Position numbers and translations under genes: made by a program
The notes under the pieces: model-generated
What the model saw: only the letters and a program-made list of their open reading frames with translations
Databases searched by the model: none
What the model was told of the DNA's origin: nothing
In this document: positions 45,280 to 53,811 of the stretch, one piece after another
How positions within the stretch are numbered: position 1 is the first letter of the stretch
Layout of the letters: every line of letters begins with the position of its first letter
Assembly: GCF_900163635.1 (NCBI RefSeq)
Contig: NZ_FUID01000072.1
Coordinates: 24,004 to 88,003, forward strand
Direction of reading: 5' to 3'
DNA length: 64,000 nucleotides
Origin: Leucobacter sp. 7(1)
GTDB taxonomy: Bacteria; Actinomycetota; Actinomycetes; Actinomycetales; Microbacteriaceae

Positions 45280-45316
45280 CTGAGGCACCGCACGTGATTC
45301 ACGTGGGGTGCCTCAG
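45280..45316. terminator. bidirectional terminator between gatB and the coiled-coil gene
   Basis: CTGAGGCACC-g-CACGT (45280-45295) and ACGTG-g-GGTGCCTCAG (45301-45316) pair with a single internal G-G mismatch and a 5-base loop. It lies between the convergent gatB and 45334-45849 genes and can stop both transcripts. Confidence 0.7.
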
Positions 45317-45333
45317 GCGTTCTGCGGCTCGAA

Positions 45334-45849
45334 TTACCTGTCGACCTGCTCGAATCGCCGATCGACGCTCGCGAACCCCTCCCTCATGCTCTGCTCGAGA
45401 AACGTGAAGCGGTGCGTGAGCGTGCTCACATCGCTCTGGAGTTGGACAGTCACGTCACGAAGTTCCGCAATCTCCGTCCGAATGAGGGAGTCAGTCTCAC
45501 CCAGCGAAGTGATCTCCCCGCGGAATGAAACCATTTCGCTGCGGAGTCCGTCGAGCTCCCCGCGGAACGAGACCATCTCGCTGCGGAGTCCGTCAATCTC
45601 GCGTCGCACTTCGCCGCGGAGTTCATCGATCTCGCGTCTCACTTCGCCGCGGAGTCCATCGACCTCGCGTCTGAACTCATCCCGGAACCCCTCGATTTCC
45701 CCACGAAGTCCGCCGATCTCCTCCCGGATACCCTCCACGAGAAAGGTCATCGTTCGCGTCATCGTGCGGGTGGAAAATGTCAGCATGCCGAGCACCGCGG
45801 CGGTCAACATGCCGAGGGCCGCCCAGGTCTGTGCTTCAGTCAAGTGCAT
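45334..45849 (-). CDS. membrane-anchored coiled-coil protein with internal repeats
   Basis: 171 residues from the ATG at 45849 (GGGAG 4 bases upstream). An N-terminal membrane segment (WAALGMLTAAVLGMLTFST) leads into a long helix of repeats: three 11-residue units (RREVDGLRGEV, RREIDELRGEV, RREIDGLRSEM) then two 14-residue units (VSFRGELDGLRSEM and a diverged copy). The DNA is repetitive as well, suggesting recent duplication. Topology and function are not known; similar small proteins (one TM plus coiled coil) occur in many bacteria. No partner genes. Confidence 0.65.
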   Translation of the reverse strand: MHLTEAQTWAALGMLTAAVLGMLTFSTRTMTRTMTFLVEGIREEIGGLRGEIEGFRDEFRREVDGLRGEVRREIDELRGEVRREIDGLRSEMVSFRGELDGLRSEMVSFRGEITSLGETDSLIRTEIAELRDVTVQLQSDVSTLTHRFTFLEQSMREGFASVDRRFEQVDR

Positions 45850-46061
45850 CACGCTCCCTAGTATGTGTCTGTGGGGCCGATCGTGGCAGAGGGGTGAAGC
45901 GGTTCGGGGGCTCCGGAGCCCAAATGTGAGTAACTGCTCACTCGGAGATGCTCAGTCAAAGCTGTGGACGACGTGATGCAGTGGCCCGACCGCTGAGTGT
46001 CAGTGGGCCGCGCTCATCCCGCCCACCCGGAAACGTCAGTGGTGTGTGGTGCAATAGAGGG

Positions 46062-47276
46062 ATGGTGGAGTCTCAGCGGTCCGTGGCGTCAATGCTGCAC
46101 GTCGACATGGACTCTTTTTTCGTCTCGGTCGAACTCCTAGACCGCCCGGAGCTGATCGGACGCCCGGTGGCCGCCGCACACGACACGGCACGCTCCGTGG
46201 TCTCGAGCGCAAGCTACGAGGCGCGACGCTATGGAGTGCGCTCCGCGATGCCGGTGGGACGTGCAAAGCAACTGTGCCCCGAGCTCGTTCTGATCCCGCC
46301 GACGTTTGAGAAATACCGTCGCGCTTCCCGCGAGGTGATGGCGATCTTCCACGAGTTCACGCCGCTCGTGGAACCGCTCAGTATCGACGAGGCCTTTCTT
46401 GACGTCTCCGGCTCACTGAAGCTCTTCGGCAGCCCGGCAGAGATCGCACGCTCGATCCGTGAACGCATTCGCGAGCGAACCGGGCTGCCCGCGTCGGTCG
46501 GACTCGGCGCCACGAAGTTCGTGGCTAAGCTCGCTTCGCAGCGCGCGAAGCCCGATGGGGTCCTCGAGATCCCACCGGAGCGGACCATCGAGTTCCTCCA
46601 CGGGCTCCCCGTGGAAGCGATGTGGGGTGTCGGGGCCGCAACGGCGCGGAGCCTGAAGTCGCGCGCCATCCACACCGTCGCGGATCTGGCCCGCGAGCCG
46701 CTCCCATCGCTCACCCGGCTCGTGGGCACCGCGAGTGCGCAGCGCCTGCACGCGCTGGCGCACGGCCGCGACGCGCGCGCGGTCGAAACGACGCGCACGG
46801 AGAAGAGCATTGGGCACGAGGAAACCTTCGCCAGGGACGTGAGCGATGCCGCGTTTCTGGAGCGAGAACTGCTGCGCCTCGCGACACGCACGGGGGAGCG
46901 GCTGCGGGCGGCAGAGCTCGAAGCGCGGACTGTCGCCATTAAGGTTCGTTGGGAGAGCTTCGAAACCGTGACGCGATCCCGCACCCTTACTGAGTCTACG
47001 AACTCCACGCAGCGGATCTATCAGACCGCTCGTGAGCTGTTCACGGCGCTCGGCGGGGGGCGCCCGGTGCGTCTCATCGGGGTACGAGCAGAACAGCTCG
47101 CGCCCGCGGGCAGCGATCCAGCGGCGCTCTGGAGCGATGATGACGATTGGCGGGCTGTCGATCAAACAGTCGACGAGCTCCGGGGCCGCTTCGGTGCGGC
47201 CGGACTCACCTCCGCGAGCCTGCTCGCCGCTCGCGAAGACGTGGTGGATCCACGGTCGCTGCAGGATCCCGCCTAG
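46062..47276 (+). CDS. dinB: DNA polymerase IV (Y family)
   Basis: 404 residues from the ATG at 46062; the frame is open upstream to 45948 but reads as low-quality sequence. Metal-binding Asp in LHVDMDSFFVSVELLDRP, the SIDEAFLDVSGS motif, VSSASYEARRYGVRSAMP, little-finger domain with ATARSLKSRAIHTVADL (HhH-like) and KSIGHEETFARD. Error-prone translesion synthesis. The stop overlaps the DUF2017 gene stop by four bases on the other strand. Confidence 0.95.
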   Translation: MVESQRSVASMLHVDMDSFFVSVELLDRPELIGRPVAAAHDTARSVVSSASYEARRYGVRSAMPVGRAKQLCPELVLIPPTFEKYRRASREVMAIFHEFTPLVEPLSIDEAFLDVSGSLKLFGSPAEIARSIRERIRERTGLPASVGLGATKFVAKLASQRAKPDGVLEIPPERTIEFLHGLPVEAMWGVGAATARSLKSRAIHTVADLAREPLPSLTRLVGTASAQRLHALAHGRDARAVETTRTEKSIGHEETFARDVSDAAFLERELLRLATRTGERLRAAELEARTVAIKVRWESFETVTRSRTLTESTNSTQRIYQTARELFTALGGGRPVRLIGVRAEQLAPAGSDPAALWSDDDDWRAVDQTVDELRGRFGAAGLTSASLLAAREDVVDPRSLQDPA

Positions 47277-47866
47277 CTGGGCGTGGCTTCGGGGTCGTCG
47301 TCGTCCGCCTCGGAAGCCGTCATGATCGTCAGCACGGACTCCAGAATCGCGGCGAGCCAGTCGAAGACGAGCACGGTGCCTCGGGTCTCCTCCTCTGCCA
47401 GGAGCCGGACACGGTCCTCTTGCTCGTCGAGTCCGATACGCGCGGCGATGGCGAGTCGGAGCGCGGTGATTGTGCGCACCCAGGCGGGAAGCGTGGCCGC
47501 GGATATCTCGACGGCGACGCCACCCTCTGTGTCGTCGCCCCCACCCCCCACGCCGAGCGCCGTGGTGACCTGGGTCGCGTCCTGCAGCTTTCGGTTGAGT
47601 AGCCCCTGCTCGGTGACGCGTCGAAACGAGGTCGACTCGCCCGTCGCTTCGTAAGCATCGGGGAACAAGCGTGCGAGCGCGGGATCGTGCGGCAGCTCCT
47701 CGGACCCGCCGACCTCGAGGCTTGCGAAGAGCGGATCCGGATCCAGCGCCGTCCCACTATGGCTCTGGAGGAGCTCCACCAACTGGGTGATGAGCTGATC
47801 GAGCATGGCAGCCTCGTCAGTTTCGAAGAGGATCCGGAGGCCATCGACCCGTGGTTGCAACCTCAT
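47273..47866 (-). CDS. DUF2017 family protein
   Basis: 197 residues from the ATG at 47866, which overlaps the clpS stop (ATGA). Helical protein with MRLQPRVDGLRILFETDEAA, FRRVTEQGLLNRKLQDATQV and the C-terminal FDWLAAILESVL. DUF2017 is nearly always behind clpS in Actinobacteria, so a tie to ClpS/ClpC proteolysis is likely though unproven. An Asp/Glu-rich tail ends the chain. Confidence 0.85.
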   Translation of the reverse strand: MRLQPRVDGLRILFETDEAAMLDQLITQLVELLQSHSGTALDPDPLFASLEVGGSEELPHDPALARLFPDAYEATGESTSFRRVTEQGLLNRKLQDATQVTTALGVGGGGDDTEGGVAVEISAATLPAWVRTITALRLAIAARIGLDEQEDRVRLLAEEETRGTVLVFDWLAAILESVLTIMTASEADDDDPEATPS

Positions 47867-48150
47867 GGCGTCCCAGCTTCCCGGACTGTCGCCCACAGGC
47901 CGTAGCCGTGCATTGCTTCGACGTGCATCTCCATTGCTTCCCGGCCCCCCTCGGCCACCACCGCCCGGCCCTGATGGTGCACGCGCAACATCAGTTCCTC
48001 CGCGCGGTCCTGCTCGAAACCGAAATAGGTATGGAACACGTAGGAGACGTAGGACATGAGATTCACCGGGTCATCCCACACGACAGTCTGCCAGCCGTGG
48101 TCGCGTGCCAGCACGGCTTCTTCCGCGCGGCCGGCCTGAGTGTCAGTCAT
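47863..48150 (-). CDS. clpS: ATP-dependent Clp protease adaptor ClpS
   Basis: 95 residues. WQTVVWDDPVNLMSYVSYVF is the substrate-binding region with the usual N-D-P-like pocket motif (here DDPVNLM), followed by VHHQGRAVVAEGGREAMEM. Delivers N-degron substrates to the Clp unfoldase. I chose the ATG at 48150, 5 bp after the metallopeptidase stop (48158-48156); a GTG and further codons upstream are in frame. Middle gene of metallopeptidase-clpS-DUF2017. Confidence 0.94.
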   Translation of the reverse strand: MTDTQAGRAEEAVLARDHGWQTVVWDDPVNLMSYVSYVFHTYFGFEQDRAEELMLRVHHQGRAVVAEGGREAMEMHVEAMHGYGLWATVREAGTP

Positions 48151-48155
48151 CACGG

Positions 48156-48503
48156 CTACCCCCACCCGAGTTCGTGTATGCGCGCTTCGGAGAGGCCATA
48201 GAAGTGCGCGATCTCGTGGACAAGCGTGACCCTGATCTCGTGCACAAGCTCTTCGTGATCCGCGCAGTGGCTCAGGAGATTCTCCCGGAACAGGATGATG
48301 CGGTCAGGCTCCTCGCCATACCCGTATACGTTGCGTTCAGCGAGGGAGAAGCCCTCGTAGACGCCGAGAATTTCGCTGCCGTCCTCGGGGCGATCCTCGA
48401 CGAGGAAGATGACGTTGTCGAGTTGCGCGAGCATGTCGTCGTGCAACGAATCGAGGCCATCGGAGACGAGGGCCTCGAACTCTTCGTGCGGCATGACCAG
48501 CAT
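48156..48503 (-). CDS. zincin-like metallopeptidase family protein
   Basis: 115 residues with RVTLVHEIAHFYGLSEARIH, a HExxH motif near the C-terminus, of the short actinobacterial metallopeptidase family that precedes clpS. The ATG at 48503 is preceded by a GGGTGAAA purine run; a second ATG at 48494 is possible. No membrane segment. Function of the family is unknown; the conserved neighbourhood suggests a link with regulated proteolysis. Confidence 0.85.
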   Translation of the reverse strand: MLVMPHEEFEALVSDGLDSLHDDMLAQLDNVIFLVEDRPEDGSEILGVYEGFSLAERNVYGYGEEPDRIILFRENLLSHCADHEELVHEIRVTLVHEIAHFYGLSEARIHELGWG

Positions 48504-48641
48504 GCTTTCACCCTACACAGAAGCCGCGGCGAACGGGTGGGTGTGTTGGCTTGGCACCCAGATCGGGCCAGGAATGAGTGGACAGCGCGTGCGGCACACC
48601 CGGGGTGACGCGCCGGTTCGCGGACGGTCACCGGAATGGGT

Positions 48642-48647
48642 TATGAT
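48642..48647 (+). promoter_or_regulatory. possible -10 element of the tRNA-His gene
   Basis: TATGAT lies 41 bases before the mature tRNA 5' end. No clear -35 is present (TTCGCG at 48617 is the best, 19 bases away). Confidence 0.35.
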
Positions 48648-48688
48648 CGTCAAGTTGCCTCGTTCGCCCCGGCGGATCAGGTCGCATG

Positions 48689-48761
48689 GTGGCTATAGCT
48701 CAGTTGGTAGAGCACCGGCTTGTGGTGCCGGTGGTCGCGGGTTCAAGTCCCGTTAGCCACC
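48689..48761 (+). tRNA. tRNA-His (GTG)
   Basis: Full cloverleaf: acceptor GTGGCTA/TAGCCAC (48689-48695, 48754-48760), D arm with AGCTCAGTTGGTAGAGC, anticodon stem CCGGC/GCCGG around loop TTGTGGT with anticodon GTG at 48722-48724, T arm with GGGTTCAAGTCCC. A G at 48688 faces the discriminator C at 48761, the G-1:C73 pair that marks tRNA-His. CCA is not encoded. Confidence 0.97.
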
Positions 48762-48766
48762 CGGAT

Positions 48767-48800
48767 GAAATCCCCCGCTTCGGCGGGGGATTTCTTTTTT
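48767..48800 (+). terminator. intrinsic terminator of tRNA-His
   Basis: GAAATCCCCCGC (48767-48778), loop TTCG, GCGGGGGATTTC (48783-48794), followed by TTTTTT: a perfect 12-bp stem with a stable tetraloop and a U-run, the clearest intrinsic terminator in the window. Confidence 0.93.
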
Positions 48801-48845
48801 CTGGGCGGGGCTGCAGAGGAGCGCCTGCTGAGGCAGAATGGCCGT

Positions 48846-49271
48846 ATGGCCACCGCACCGAAGACCCAGCCCACCGATGCCGACGTGCACGCGTTCCTGG
48901 ACGCGGCGACGCCCGCGCGCCGCCGCACTGACGGTCTTGCGCTCGCGGAGATCTTCGAAGAGGTGACTGGCGCGGCTCCCGTGCTGTGGGGGCCGTCCAT
49001 CGTTGGCTACGGGAGCTACACGTACATCTCGCCGGCGAATCCGCGCACGCGCGGCGAGTGGATGAAAACCGGGTTCTCTCCGCGCAAAGCGCAACTCTCG
49101 ATCTATGGGCTCAAAGATCTGCCCGAGGGGGCAGCGCTCCTGCCTGAGCTCGGCCGGTACACAGAAGGTGCCGGCTGTGTGTATGTGCGCACGTTGGATG
49201 ACATCGACACGGACGTGCTGCGTCGGCTCATCGCGATTGCCTGGGCCCGTACCGACGATCCTGCCGCGTAG
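48846..49271 (+). CDS. DUF1801 domain-containing protein
   Basis: 141 residues from the ATG at 48846. RRTDGLALAEIFEEVTGAAP with LWGPSIVGYGSYTYISPANP and FSPRKAQLSIYGL are typical of the DUF1801 (YdhG/YjbR-like) fold. The upstream part of the open frame runs back through the tRNA terminator and is not coding. Function unknown. Convergent with orn, 6 bp apart. Confidence 0.87.
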   Translation: MATAPKTQPTDADVHAFLDAATPARRRTDGLALAEIFEEVTGAAPVLWGPSIVGYGSYTYISPANPRTRGEWMKTGFSPRKAQLSIYGLKDLPEGAALLPELGRYTEGAGCVYVRTLDDIDTDVLRRLIAIAWARTDDPAA

Positions 49272-49277
49272 CCGAAA

Positions 49278-49940
49278 CTACTCGGCGGACCCAGAGGGTT
49301 CGACGGTGTCTGGGCCGGCGATGAGTGCCGCGAAGCGCGCTGTCGCGGCGTCGGCAAAGCCCTTGGACTGAGTCTTGTCCGGGCCGGGCTGCGCCACCAT
49401 TACCGCGTCACGGAAGTAGGCGAGCTCCTGGATCGACTCGGCGATGTCCGCGAGCGCGCGGTGCCCGCCGTGCTTCTCGGGGGACGCCGAGTAGGCGGCC
49501 GGATACCAGCGGCGGCTTAGCTCCTTGATTGTGGAGACGTCGATGCTCCGGTAGTGCAACCGCTCTTCGAGGGTGGGTAGGTATTTCGCGATAAAGCGAC
49601 GGTCCATGCCGATCGTGTTTCCCGCGACGAGCGGCCGGCGGGGGCCTGGGACCAGGCGTGCCAGGTATTCGATCACCTGTGCCTCCGCCTCTTCGAGGGT
49701 GGCACCCTGCTCGATGCGGGGAAGGAGTCCAGAGGTCGTGTGCATGTTCCGCACGAAGTCGTTCATGTTCGCGAGCGCGTCGGGGCCCGGGTTGATGACG
49801 ATCTCGAAGCCGGGATCGAGCGGAGTGAGATCGAAATCTGTCACGATCACGGCGATTTCGCACAGGCCGTCGCGGTCTACGTCGAGGCCCGTCATTTCAC
49901 AATCGATCCACACGATCTGCGTGGCGGGAGTTGTCGACAT
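49278..49940 (-). CDS. orn: oligoribonuclease
   Basis: 220 residues from the ATG at 49940. DEDDh exonuclease: IVWIDCEMTGLDVDRDGLCE, MDRRFIAKYLPTLEERLHYR, SIDVSTIKELSRRWYP and HRALADIAESIQELAYFRD. Degrades di- to pentaribonucleotides and, in Actinobacteria, pGpG-type products. About 30 residues longer at the C-terminus than the E. coli enzyme, as usual in this class. Confidence 0.95.
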   Translation of the reverse strand: MSTTPATQIVWIDCEMTGLDVDRDGLCEIAVIVTDFDLTPLDPGFEIVINPGPDALANMNDFVRNMHTTSGLLPRIEQGATLEEAEAQVIEYLARLVPGPRRPLVAGNTIGMDRRFIAKYLPTLEERLHYRSIDVSTIKELSRRWYPAAYSASPEKHGGHRALADIAESIQELAYFRDAVMVAQPGPDKTQSKGFADAATARFAALIAGPDTVEPSGSAE

Positions 49941-50049
49941 GGCGGGAGTTCCTCTCACTGCGGGGTGCTGCGGGCGGGCGCGCTCAGCAACCGCCCCAGT
50001 CTATCCGGGGCGTCGGGGGTGGGCACCGGCACGCTCTAGAATGGAGACC

Positions 50050-50613
50050 ATGTCTGTACTCCCCATCGTGATTTCTGGCGACCCCGTCCTGCACCGCCCA
50101 GCCGAGCCGGTCACCGAGTTTGATGCGGCACTCCGCACACTGGTGGATGACATGTTCGAGACCACGGTTGCAGCTCCCGGCGTGGGTCTCGCGGCACCGC
50201 AGGTGGGTGTCGGGAAGCAGGTCTTTGTGTGGATGTACGACGATCAGGAGGATGCTCCTGCGCAGGGGGTGGCGATCAACCCAGAGCTCTGGATTACACC
50301 GCCCGAGCCTGGCCTTCCCGGCGAGGACGAGGTTGAGGGGTGCCTGTCATTCCCCGGAGAGCGCTTCGCGCTGCGGCGTTCGCCACGGGCGCTGCTGCGG
50401 GCGCAAGACATCGACGGTACACCGTTCGAGGTCCAGGCAAGCGGCTGGTTCGCCCGGATCTTGCAGCACGAGTTTGATCACCTGAGCGGGCTGCTCTACG
50501 TTGATCGGCTGATCCACCCGGAAAGCCGCGGCGCGCAGAAAGCGCAGCGCAAGAATGGCTGGGGCAAGCCCGGGCTGAGCTGGATGCCCGGCGTCGACGA
50601 CCTCGAAGGCTAA
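50050..50613 (+). CDS. def: peptide deformylase
   Basis: 187 residues from the ATG at 50050; the ATG at 50041 (three codons earlier) is equally possible. Motif 1 GVGLAAPQVG, motif 2 EGCLSFPGE with the metal Cys, motif 3 LQHEFDHLSGLLYVDR with HExxH-type metal ligands. Removes the formyl group from nascent proteins. The far longer open frame upstream runs antisense to orn. Confidence 0.95.
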   Translation: MSVLPIVISGDPVLHRPAEPVTEFDAALRTLVDDMFETTVAAPGVGLAAPQVGVGKQVFVWMYDDQEDAPAQGVAINPELWITPPEPGLPGEDEVEGCLSFPGERFALRRSPRALLRAQDIDGTPFEVQASGWFARILQHEFDHLSGLLYVDRLIHPESRGAQKAQRKNGWGKPGLSWMPGVDDLEG

Positions 50614-50622
50614 GCTCAGCGG

Positions 50623-51831
50623 CTACTCGGCGTCTTGAGTCGTGCCCAGCGTGCGGGAATCGGGGACCAATGCCCAAGCCACCCCGGCCACCGCGAGGAG
50701 GGCGGCGGTGAGACCGAAGGCCCAGCCGAAGCTTGCCACATCGACGATGGCGCCGGCGATCAACGGGCCGAGCACACCGCCCAGATCGCTGGTCATGGAG
50801 TACGTGGATACGACGTTGCCGCCGCGTCGTTGACCGAGCACGTCAGCGAGCACGGCCTGCTGGCCCGGGTTCACGAGGGCGGATCCGGCCCCGGCAACGA
50901 ACATCACCGCGGCCGCGAGCCAGAGGTTCGGTGACGCAGGGAACACAAGATAGCTCGCAGTGAGCGTGGCCATCCCAATGATGAGCATGGGTTTGCGCCC
51001 CAGCGTGTCGTTCCAGCGGCCGGACGGGAAGATGAGGATCGCGTTACCCGCAGCGTACGCAGCGAGGACCCACGCGGCGACCGCGGCGTTGCCCTGGAAC
51101 GCGACCGCGACAAAGATTGGGATCAGCGAGACACGCACACCAAACGAGGCCCATCCAAACGCAAACACCGAGGTCAGGAGCGCCCGGTACTGCGGGATCC
51201 GCAGAGCGTGACCGAGCGGCATGCTGGGTCCGGCGGAATTGTCGCCGAGCGGGCTACCGGCCGCGCGCGATTGGCGCAGCGCAATTGCGACGACAGTGGC
51301 GGCCACCAGGAGTGTGAAGAAGTAGAACACGAAGGGCGCGCGGAGGCCGAAGCCCGCAACCACACCGCCGAAGACTGGGCCGAGCAGCCCGCCGAGGAGG
51401 AAACCGGCGGCGTTGAGGCTCGCCACACGTCCGCGGGCGAGCGGCGGACTCACTTTGATAATCAGGGCGGTCGCGGCGACGGAGAACATTGCCGAGCCGA
51501 TGCCTCCGACCCCCCGCAAGATCAGGAACTGCGGGTAGTTCACCGCGAGCGCCGTCGCTCCGGTTGACCCCGCGACGATGAGAATCCCGATCGTGTATGT
51601 GCGCCGTTCTCCGAGCCGGCCAACCGCCCACCCCGCAAACGGTGCTCCGACGAGCCGCATGAGCGCAAAGGCGCTGACGATGGCGGAGGCCGCAAAGGTC
51701 GAGACACCGAACTCGAGAGCGAACTGGGGGATCGCGGGGGCGACTACGCCGTAGCCGAGGGCCACGGTGAAGCCACCCGCGACGAGGGCCCACACCTCGA
51801 AAGGGAGTTTGAGGCGGGCGGAGTCAGTCAC
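50623..51831 (-). CDS. MFS transporter (12 TMS)
   Basis: 402 residues with about 12 hydrophobic segments, starting MTDSARLKLPFEVWALVAGG; motif A-like VGRLGERRTYTIGI and a second-half copy DTLGRKPMLIIGM. It overlaps the preceding membrane protein gene by 8 bases and is the third gene of a minus-strand run pobA - Pr6Pr - MFS. Uptake or efflux of an aromatic acid is a reasonable guess from the neighbours only; the sequence resembles general drug/sugar-type MFS proteins. Confidence 0.82.
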   Translation of the reverse strand: MTDSARLKLPFEVWALVAGGFTVALGYGVVAPAIPQFALEFGVSTFAASAIVSAFALMRLVGAPFAGWAVGRLGERRTYTIGILIVAGSTGATALAVNYPQFLILRGVGGIGSAMFSVAATALIIKVSPPLARGRVASLNAAGFLLGGLLGPVFGGVVAGFGLRAPFVFYFFTLLVAATVVAIALRQSRAAGSPLGDNSAGPSMPLGHALRIPQYRALLTSVFAFGWASFGVRVSLIPIFVAVAFQGNAAVAAWVLAAYAAGNAILIFPSGRWNDTLGRKPMLIIGMATLTASYLVFPASPNLWLAAAVMFVAGAGSALVNPGQQAVLADVLGQRRGGNVVSTYSMTSDLGGVLGPLIAGAIVDVASFGWAFGLTAALLAVAGVAWALVPDSRTLGTTQDAE

Positions 51832-52489
51832 CCATTGAGTCTAGCCCCGCGCGGGACGTGCGCTGCCCCGCCCAGACGAGCGCGGCGGCGGCGAGGAGCG
51901 CGGCGAGGAGCCCCGTCGAGGTCCAGAGAATCGCGGTGGTGCCACGGCTCGGAAGCAGGAATCCGTAGGGAACCCAGCCCTCGGTGACACCCCGGATGAG
52001 TGTCGCCGCGAGCCAGACGATCGGGTAGGGCAGTACCCACCAGATCTCGCGCCAGGCGAGCCGCGGTCGGTCGGTGACGAGGAGCCAATCGAGCAGCGCG
52101 AGCACGGGGAATACAAGGTGCAGGATCACGCTTGCCCACGGCGGGGCGGTCCCGGTCCCGGGCACGAGCAGATTGTAGACGAGCCCAACAATGACGAGGC
52201 AGCTCGCCGCGGCAGCGCGGGCGATCGCGAGTGGCCGGCCGCTGGGACGGCCGCGAAGCGTGGCAATCCCAGCGGTGAGTATCACGAGGCTCGCGAACAG
52301 GCTCGTGAGGTTCGTGAAGTAGCCGAAGGTGTTTTCGAAGCGCGGGTCGCCGCCCACCACATTCAGCGCGTAGACCACAGCGAGGGTGGCGAGCACCAGG
52401 CCACCGGAGCTGATCCTGCTGATCCCCACCCACAGTGCCGCGGGCCGAGGTGCGCCCGGCCTGGTGGAGGTGCCCAGGGTAGCCATCAT
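51824..52489 (-). CDS. Pr6Pr family membrane protein
   Basis: 221 residues with six membrane segments. The pattern FGYFTNLTSLFASLVILTAG and the N-x-L-V-P-G-T motif (YNLLVPGTGT), with ILHLVFPVLALLDWLLVTDR, match the Pr6Pr (FAR-17a/AIG1-like) membrane family. Two starting Met codons are adjacent. Function unknown. Ends inside the start of the MFS gene; begins 9 bp behind pobA. Confidence 0.8.
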   Translation of the reverse strand: MMATLGTSTRPGAPRPAALWVGISRISSGGLVLATLAVVYALNVVGGDPRFENTFGYFTNLTSLFASLVILTAGIATLRGRPSGRPLAIARAAAASCLVIVGLVYNLLVPGTGTAPPWASVILHLVFPVLALLDWLLVTDRPRLAWREIWWVLPYPIVWLAATLIRGVTEGWVPYGFLLPSRGTTAILWTSTGLLAALLAAAALVWAGQRTSRAGLDSMGD

Positions 52490-52498
52490 GCGTGCATG

Positions 52499-53695
52499 CT
52501 ATCCCAAGGCAGCTGTGGGGCTTGTCTGTAGCGGCCACCCGGTGTAGGCCTCGGCAAGGTACCTGCGGCCCGCGTCGGATTCGACGACGGAACGCAGTTC
52601 GCCGAGCTGCCGCTGCCTGTCGAACTCGCTCGCTCCCGGTGCCGCGTGGAGCATGCTTGTCATCCACCAGGAGAAGTGCTGAGCCTTCCAGATGCGCTGC
52701 AACGCGGTATCCGCGTACGCATCGATGAGCTCGGTCCGGCCGCGGCCGAGCCAGTCTTCGAGCGCCCGCGCGAGCAGCACAACGTCGGCTATGGCGAGGT
52801 TCATACCTTTGGCCCCTGTCGGCGGGACTGTGTGCGCGGCGTCGCCGACAAGGGCGGTGCGACCCCGTCGGAGCTCGTGGGCGACGAAGCTGCGGAACCG
52901 CAGCACATCGCGCTGAAAGATGGGTCCCTCTGCGAGCGTCGTCCCCGGGACGCGGGCCTGGAGGGTATCCCAGAGTTGCGCCTCGCTCATCGCGGCGACG
53001 TCTGTATCCGGATCGCACTGGAAGTACATGCGCTGCACCGTCTCGGAGCGCTGGCTGATCAGTGCGAAACCCTCGGGGGAGTTGCTGTAGATCAGTTCAT
53101 CAGCGCTCGGCGGGGCTTCACACAGGATCCCGAACCAGGCAAACGGGTACTCCCGGAAGTGGCCACCGCTGGGTGACCCGGTGACGGTGGGGCGAACTAC
53201 GCTGCGGGATCCATCGGCGCCGACAACGAAGTCGGCGATGAACTCGAAGGGTGTCCCATCGGCAGCGACGCCTGTCACCCGCGGGAGCTCGGTCTCCGTT
53301 TCGAGAACCCCGGTGACGGTAGCCCCGAAGCGCAGGTCTTGGCCCGCCGCGAGTCGTGCGGCGATCAGGTCTGTGAGAACCTCGTGCTGCGGGTAGAGCC
53401 AGACGCTCCGGCCCACGAGCCCCGGGAAGTCGATCCGGTGCCCTTCGCCAGCAAAGCGGAGTTCGATGCCGTCGTGGCGGTGCCCGACAGTGCGCGCGCG
53501 GGTCCCCGGGATCTGGTCGAGCAACTCAACGGTGCCCTGCTCCAGGATTCCGGCCCGGATCGTTGATTCGATGTCGGTCCGGCTGCGCGTATCGAGGACC
53601 ACGGAGTCGATTCCGGCCTCGGCGAGGAGGTGGGAGAGGAGCAGCCCGGCGGGGCCGGCTCCGACGATGGCGACGCGGGTGCGTTCTACGGTCAT
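52499..53695 (-). CDS. pobA: 4-hydroxybenzoate 3-monooxygenase
   Basis: 398 residues. FAD-binding GxGxxG in RVAIVGAGPAGLLLSHLLAE, the PobA-specific TIRAGILEQGTVELLDQIPG region, WLYPQHEVL, DFVVGADGSRSVVRP and the FAD C-terminal motif RTALVGDAAHTVPPTGAKGM. NAD(P)H- and FAD-dependent ortho-hydroxylation of 4-hydroxybenzoate to protocatechuate, the substrate of PcaHG encoded 2 kb away. First gene of a minus-strand run with a Pr6Pr protein and an MFS transporter; regulated most likely by the adjacent IclR protein. Confidence 0.93.
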   Translation of the reverse strand: MTVERTRVAIVGAGPAGLLLSHLLAEAGIDSVVLDTRSRTDIESTIRAGILEQGTVELLDQIPGTRARTVGHRHDGIELRFAGEGHRIDFPGLVGRSVWLYPQHEVLTDLIAARLAAGQDLRFGATVTGVLETETELPRVTGVAADGTPFEFIADFVVGADGSRSVVRPTVTGSPSGGHFREYPFAWFGILCEAPPSADELIYSNSPEGFALISQRSETVQRMYFQCDPDTDVAAMSEAQLWDTLQARVPGTTLAEGPIFQRDVLRFRSFVAHELRRGRTALVGDAAHTVPPTGAKGMNLAIADVVLLARALEDWLGRGRTELIDAYADTALQRIWKAQHFSWWMTSMLHAAPGASEFDRQRQLGELRSVVESDAGRRYLAEAYTGWPLQTSPTAALG

Positions 53696-53773
53696 GGGCG
53701 GGAGTCTCCTTTGAGTCGGGCCACGGGGCGTGCTGGCTAGTGTGCCCGTGGTGCGAACCCCGCCGCCCGGCTA

Positions 53774-53788
53774 TCCCATTCAACGGGA
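53774..53788. promoter_or_regulatory. pobA: small dyad before pobA
   Basis: TCCCATTCAACGGGA is a 4-base dyad (TCCC-7-GGGA) in the 116-bp spacer between the IclR gene and pobA. It could be an operator, but the arms are short and no promoter hexamers are obvious. Confidence 0.25.
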
Positions 53789-53811
53789 AGACGAGTCGTC
53801 CCCGCACGCGG

